Shown one piece after another: positions 6,993-9,851 of a stretch of 9,851 nucleotides of DNA. The notes below the pieces were generated by a model. That model saw nothing but the letters and a program-made list of their open reading frames with translations. It was not told the DNA's origin and made no database searches. Where the stretch lies: the NCBI GenBank assembly GCA_035764525.1, contig DASTZB010000068.1, positions 1 through 9,851 on the forward strand, written 5' to 3'. The translations under genes and the position numbers were made by a program. Position 1 is the first letter of the stretch; each line of letters opens with the position of its first letter. The stretch comes from VBAS01 sp035764525 (GTDB taxonomy: Bacteria; Bacteroidota; Bacteroidia; Chitinophagales; Chitinophagaceae).

Positions 6993-7108
6993 TTTTTAAT
7001 TATTGGTGATAAAAATTATTGTTTGGTGTAATGAAAAGTCGAATGAAGGATAACCAGGAAAGTTTTATTTTTCATAATAGAAATTTTCAATGGGTACAAT
7101 TTTTTTTG

Positions 7109-7522
7109 TTATAAACGAATGTTCACCGAAAAAACAGGATAAGAATGTTGAACAAAAGATTGCTTTTGAAGTAAAGGAGCCGTTTCCATTTTTATGAATG
7201 CTGAAGCTTTCGTGGCTTTTCGCTTATTTTTCCCAGAAGCAATAAAAAGAGGAATGCTGCTAATAGTTGAAAGTAAACCGATACCTGCAACAGCAGCTCC
7301 TCCGGCGGCATCACTAAAAGTTGACTCCTTACCACTACCAACAATGATGCCTGTGGCTATCAATGCTGTACCGCCTCCTAGCAATACCCACGCTACCGTT
7401 TTTTGATTTTTACTTCTCTGCAGATAATCATTTTGCACAGATGGTACAGAATCATTTGTCTTTTGACAGAAGGTGGTCGCAGGTAATGCGAGCATAAGAA
7501 AATAGATCACGATCTTTTTCAT
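7109..7522 (-). CDS. Small secreted/membrane protein, paralogue B (intact)
   Basis: A 137-residue protein of unknown function. It has a signal peptide of about 19-20 residues ending TTFCQ, a short polar segment, the motif DYLQRSKNQKTVAW (32-45), a hydrophobic stretch (43-63), a Gly/Ala-rich loop, a second hydrophobic stretch (about 73-95) ending SIPLFIASGKNKRKA, the motif IKMETA, and a C-terminal QKQSFVQHSYPVFSVNIRL. Paralogue A (5275-5737) shares all these blocks in the same order; mainly the loop between the hydrophobic stretches differs. Small proteins with a SIPLFIASGKNK-like motif are, from memory, widespread in Bacteroidota and uncharacterised. Basic residues flank the hydrophobic hairpin on both sides, which is odd for a protein whose N-terminus is exported. 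It precedes the beta-helix gene by 127 bp on the same strand. Confidence 0.8.
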   Translation of the reverse strand: MKKIVIYFLMLALPATTFCQKTNDSVPSVQNDYLQRSKNQKTVAWVLLGGGTALIATGIIVGSGKESTFSDAAGGAAVAGIGLLSTISSIPLFIASGKNKRKATKASAFIKMETAPLLQKQSFVQHSYPVFSVNIRL

Positions 7523-7739
7523 AATTGAGTTTTTTATTGGTTTGAGGTATTAATAGGTGTGTTTTTATTATTTAGTTTTTGCTTTTTTTCCCATCCATCC
7601 CATTGTCAATTTTAGACTGAAACCAACCGGTGATTGAATGGAATTAAAATTCGCGAACACACTTGCTCGGAAGCTGTGGGGATTTTTAAAATCTTTTTCA
7701 TTTTTTTAGTTTTTGTTTTTATGTTGTTGAAAACTCAAG

Positions 7740-8330
7740 TCATTTGTTATAATAGAAATTCAAAAGTTTATTGCTGGCCAATGGGTTCTTTTTTGGAATT
7801 GTATCGAATAAAATATCCCACCACATTACACTTACTCCAAAACATTTATCCGTGTATTTGCAATGATGCGCAAAATGAAATTCGTGGTGACGTGGCATAA
7901 ATGCCTTTGTCCATTTTATATGAAGCAGGTAATGGATATAGCAGAATGCTGTCCAACCCCAGAAGAATCCGGAAAAGAGAGTAAAATAATTATTCAGTTG
8001 GTAGGCGATGCAAATAACCACACAACTGAAAATAAAAAGCAAAACCCTGTGCAATAGTGTAGTCTCAAATTGTGACGGATTTAAATGATGATGTAGATGG
8101 CTTTTTGATGTACCTGTTTTCTTTCTCCCCGTTTTAGGATGCAACAGAAAACGGTGATAATGGTATTCTATCCATGTCCATATGAACCAGCCCAGAAAAA
8201 ATAAAATAAAGTGGAAGAGGAAGGGATAACTATGCTTTAATAAAGCAGCAAATATGATTAGCGGAAGAGTCGCGATGATACAAATAAGTATGCTATACAA
8301 CTCAAACCAATTTTTTAATAAACGCTTCAT
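7740..8330 (-). CDS. Fatty acid hydroxylase / sterol desaturase family membrane protein
   Basis: Integral membrane di-iron enzyme of the fatty acid hydroxylase superfamily, 196 residues. The iron-binding histidine clusters are complete: EYHYHRFLLH (55-64), SHLHHH (77-82), YIHYLLH (131-137) and RHHEFHFAHH (147-156), the last followed by CFGVSVMWWDILFDT, like the GFGVTS..WD..F.T segment of fatty acid 2-hydroxylases. Hydrophobic stretches lie at about 12-31, 37-53, 94-110 and 114-130. It most resembles the FA2H/Scs7-type catalytic core without a cytochrome b5 domain; beta-carotene hydroxylase is a less likely reading. The likely job is hydroxylating an acyl chain of a membrane lipid (inference). 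It is the last gene of a three-gene run, 34 bp after the desaturase, and is a paralogue of the first. Confidence 0.87.
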   Translation of the reverse strand: MKRLLKNWFELYSILICIIATLPLIIFAALLKHSYPFLFHFILFFLGWFIWTWIEYHYHRFLLHPKTGRKKTGTSKSHLHHHLNPSQFETTLLHRVLLFIFSCVVICIAYQLNNYFTLFSGFFWGWTAFCYIHYLLHIKWTKAFMPRHHEFHFAHHCKYTDKCFGVSVMWWDILFDTIPKKNPLASNKLLNFYYNK

Positions 8331-8364
8331 TCTTTTTGAGATTTAAGGGTTAAGTGATTTACTA

Positions 8365-9426
8365 TTACGCATTTGCCTGCATTTTTAGAAAATTGAAATG
8401 AGAAATGATTGCATCGCCCAAACTGTAGTGCTGATAATTGATATGATGTTCTGCACAGTGCTTTTTAATGATCCTTGTAACAGCCAAATAATGACAATGA
8501 CATAGTTTAGGGAAAAGATGATGAGCAAGGTGAGTATTCAAACCACCGGTGATCCAATGAAGCAATTTTGAGTTTGTGCTGCAATCATAAGTGGCATTCC
8601 ATTCATGCTGCATAAATGAATTTTGTATGATGCCATTTTCATCAGGAGCAGAATATTCGGCGCCTTCTACACAATGACCTAATACAACTACGGTCGATAG
8701 CAATATGCCTGCTACAATATGATAGATAAGAAAGCCTATGAGCACGGCTGATAATGGAATATTGATTATCCATGCTGGAAAAATGATCATGTAAAAAAGA
8801 TAAAAGGATTTGAATAGAATAAGCTTTGTCCACTCCTTCCATGAGTGATGCATGTTTTTATAGTTCCCCATTTGCTTTTGCTTAAACATGTTAAAATCAA
8901 TAAAGAAAACCCAGAAAATGGAATAGAGCATGTATAAGAATGGAACATACCATACCTGGTATCTATGTATGGGAAATTTTTTTTGCTGCGGACTGACACG
9001 GATAAATGGAATACTGTCTAATAAAACATCGCCGCCGGCCACATTAGTAAAAGTGTGATGCTGGATATTATGCCGGATATTCCAGATATAAGAATTCATT
9101 CCCATCAGGTCCCCGAAATAAGCAAAAGCCCGGTTCAACGATTTGTTTTTAAACAGCACATTATGTGATGCATCATGAACAATGTTAAAGACGATCATCA
9201 CTCCACTAAGCCCCATGGCCATCACAAACAAAATGGAGAATACTGTATTAAGATTACCGCTCAGTAAAAGAATGTAACTGCTAACATAAAGTGCAATAAG
9301 GAAACATCCTTTCAGATAAATGCTGCTATCGGCAAAGCGGTTGCCGCCCTTCTTTTCCATATAGTCATCTACTTTTTTGATGAGCTCTGAAAAGAAATCA
9401 GAATCGTTTTTTGATTTGAATTTCAT
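8365..9426 (-). CDS. Membrane fatty acid desaturase
   Basis: Integral membrane di-iron acyl desaturase of 353 residues, expected to introduce a double bond into a fatty-acyl chain of CoA, ACP or lipid. The three histidine boxes are HDASH (84-88), HNIQHH (119-124) and HLAHH (299-303), the last within GGLNTHLAHHLFP. Additional conserved-type residues are GHCVEG (250-255) and MQHEWN (272-277). Hydrophobic pairs lie at about 41-80 and 160-178, and at 205-250. The GGLN..HHLFP frame around box 3 resembles front-end (delta-5/6, linoleoyl-CoA-type) desaturases, but those usually carry Gln where His299 stands, and no cytochrome b5 domain is present. The start ATG overlaps the upstream stop (ATGA, 9423-9426), which supports both the start and translational coupling. 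Electron donor and regiospecificity cannot be inferred. Confidence 0.92.
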   Translation of the reverse strand: MKFKSKNDSDFFSELIKKVDDYMEKKGGNRFADSSIYLKGCFLIALYVSSYILLLSGNLNTVFSILFVMAMGLSGVMIVFNIVHDASHNVLFKNKSLNRAFAYFGDLMGMNSYIWNIRHNIQHHTFTNVAGGDVLLDSIPFIRVSPQQKKFPIHRYQVWYVPFLYMLYSIFWVFFIDFNMFKQKQMGNYKNMHHSWKEWTKLILFKSFYLFYMIIFPAWIINIPLSAVLIGFLIYHIVAGILLSTVVVLGHCVEGAEYSAPDENGIIQNSFMQHEWNATYDCSTNSKLLHWITGGLNTHLAHHLFPKLCHCHYLAVTRIIKKHCAEHHINYQHYSLGDAIISHFNFLKMQANA

Positions 9427-9851
9427 ACAGCTTGTTTATGGGTGATTAAATGTTGAGTATTTTTTTTACCGAAATAAAGATCGATTGACTTTGCCCCGGC
9501 GATCTTATCTGCTTTGCCTGCTGTATTAAAAATTCTATCCCACAAGGTGTTGGTAACGCCAAAGCATTTTTCGGTTTGACCGAAATGGTGTTGCATGTGA
9601 AATCTCTGAAGACCGCCGATCCATTTTGATGCCCATGGCTTATGCAGCCATACATGCATATAACTATACAACGAAAGACCTGTTGCAATGCCAGCAATCA
9701 GGAATAAATAACTACTAAAGAAAATACTGGTGACTGTAAGAGTTAATGCTCCGAAAGAATACAATATTCTTTTTACCTGGCTCGTGAAGATTGTGCCAGT
9801 AACATGATGGTGAAAATGAAAGCTCTTGTGATATTCTTTCTTTTCTTTTCC
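9423..9851 (-). CDS. Fatty acid hydroxylase family membrane protein, C-terminal part (5' end outside window)
   Basis: The frame is open to the right edge, so the gene starts beyond the window; the TTG at 9764 is internal. The first visible residues include a histidine cluster, HKSFHFHHH, followed by hydrophobic stretches, YMHVWLH, RFHMQHH and CFGVTNTLWDRIFNT. These correspond one by one to HLHHH, YIHYLLH, RHHEFHFAHH and CFGVSVMWWDILFDT of the protein at 7740-8330, so the two are paralogues. The first iron-binding box of the family (HRFxxH-like) would lie outside. The role is probably hydroxylation of a lipid acyl chain (inference). The C-terminal tail after the WD..F.T motif carries KSIDLYFGKK. 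It overlaps the desaturase gene by 4 bp, so both are almost certainly co-transcribed. Confidence 0.82.
   Translation of the reverse strand, partial: GKEKKEYHKSFHFHHHVTGTIFTSQVKRILYSFGALTLTVTSIFFSSYLFLIAGIATGLSLYSYMHVWLHKPWASKWIGGLQRFHMQHHFGQTEKCFGVTNTLWDRIFNTAGKADKIAGAKSIDLYFGKKNTQHLITHKQAV

Noticed and set aside
7681..7693. AT-rich palindrome GATTTT-T-AAAATC
   Set aside because: A single-base centre cannot form a stable hairpin loop, there is no GC, and such palindromes are common in AT-rich DNA.
7612..7701. Minus-strand 29-codon frame between the hydroxylase and paralogue B (starts MKKILKIPTASEQ)
   Set aside because: Too short, no ribosome-binding or promoter support and no recognisable similarity; nothing distinguishes it from chance. 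I see nothing else supportable in the 217-bp gap 7523-7739.

Overview
The window looks like chromosomal DNA of a member of the Bacteroidota, most likely near the Chitinophagaceae. This is inferred from an AT-rich base composition, an outer-membrane beta-barrel gene directly upstream of a lipoprotein-type lptC, signal peptides ending in '..FCQ', a Bacteroidota-type promoter (TTTG, 20 bp, TAnnTTTG) in front of lysS, and small membrane proteins with a SIPLFIASGKNK signature. No RNA gene, CRISPR array, insertion sequence or phage gene was seen.

Left part, plus strand (1-3504): the 3' end of an outer-membrane beta-barrel gene, then lptC (LPS-export lipoprotein, GTG start), then an aldo/keto reductase of the Kv-beta-like type ending at a clear intrinsic terminator. 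A 418-bp gap follows. It holds a protein-like reading frame without a start codon (about 2305-2544), enclosed between two terminators and probably the 3' remnant of a lost gene. An HSDL2-like short-chain dehydrogenase closes this part. A hairpin whose U-tract is on the minus strand separates it from the convergent lysS.

Middle part, minus strand (3645-7522): reading in the direction of transcription, a small secreted/membrane protein (7109-7522), a parallel beta-helix lipoprotein with an unusually clear Shine-Dalgarno site (5797-6981), a paralogue of the first small protein (5275-5737 in ancestral form), and lysS on its own promoter. The second paralogue carries a one-base expansion in a T6 tract. 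Correcting it restores a C-terminus that matches its sister residue for residue and a stop codon 11 bp before a perfect 15-bp inverted repeat that probably acts as terminator. The two paralogues flanking one beta-helix lipoprotein may form an envelope module of unknown function.

Right part, minus strand (7740-9851): three membrane histidine-box di-iron enzymes in a row. They are a fatty-acid-hydroxylase-family protein cut by the window edge, a fatty-acid desaturase overlapping it by 4 bp (ATGA), and a second hydroxylase-family protein 34 bp downstream. This looks like a lipid-tailoring operon; substrates cannot be read from sequence.
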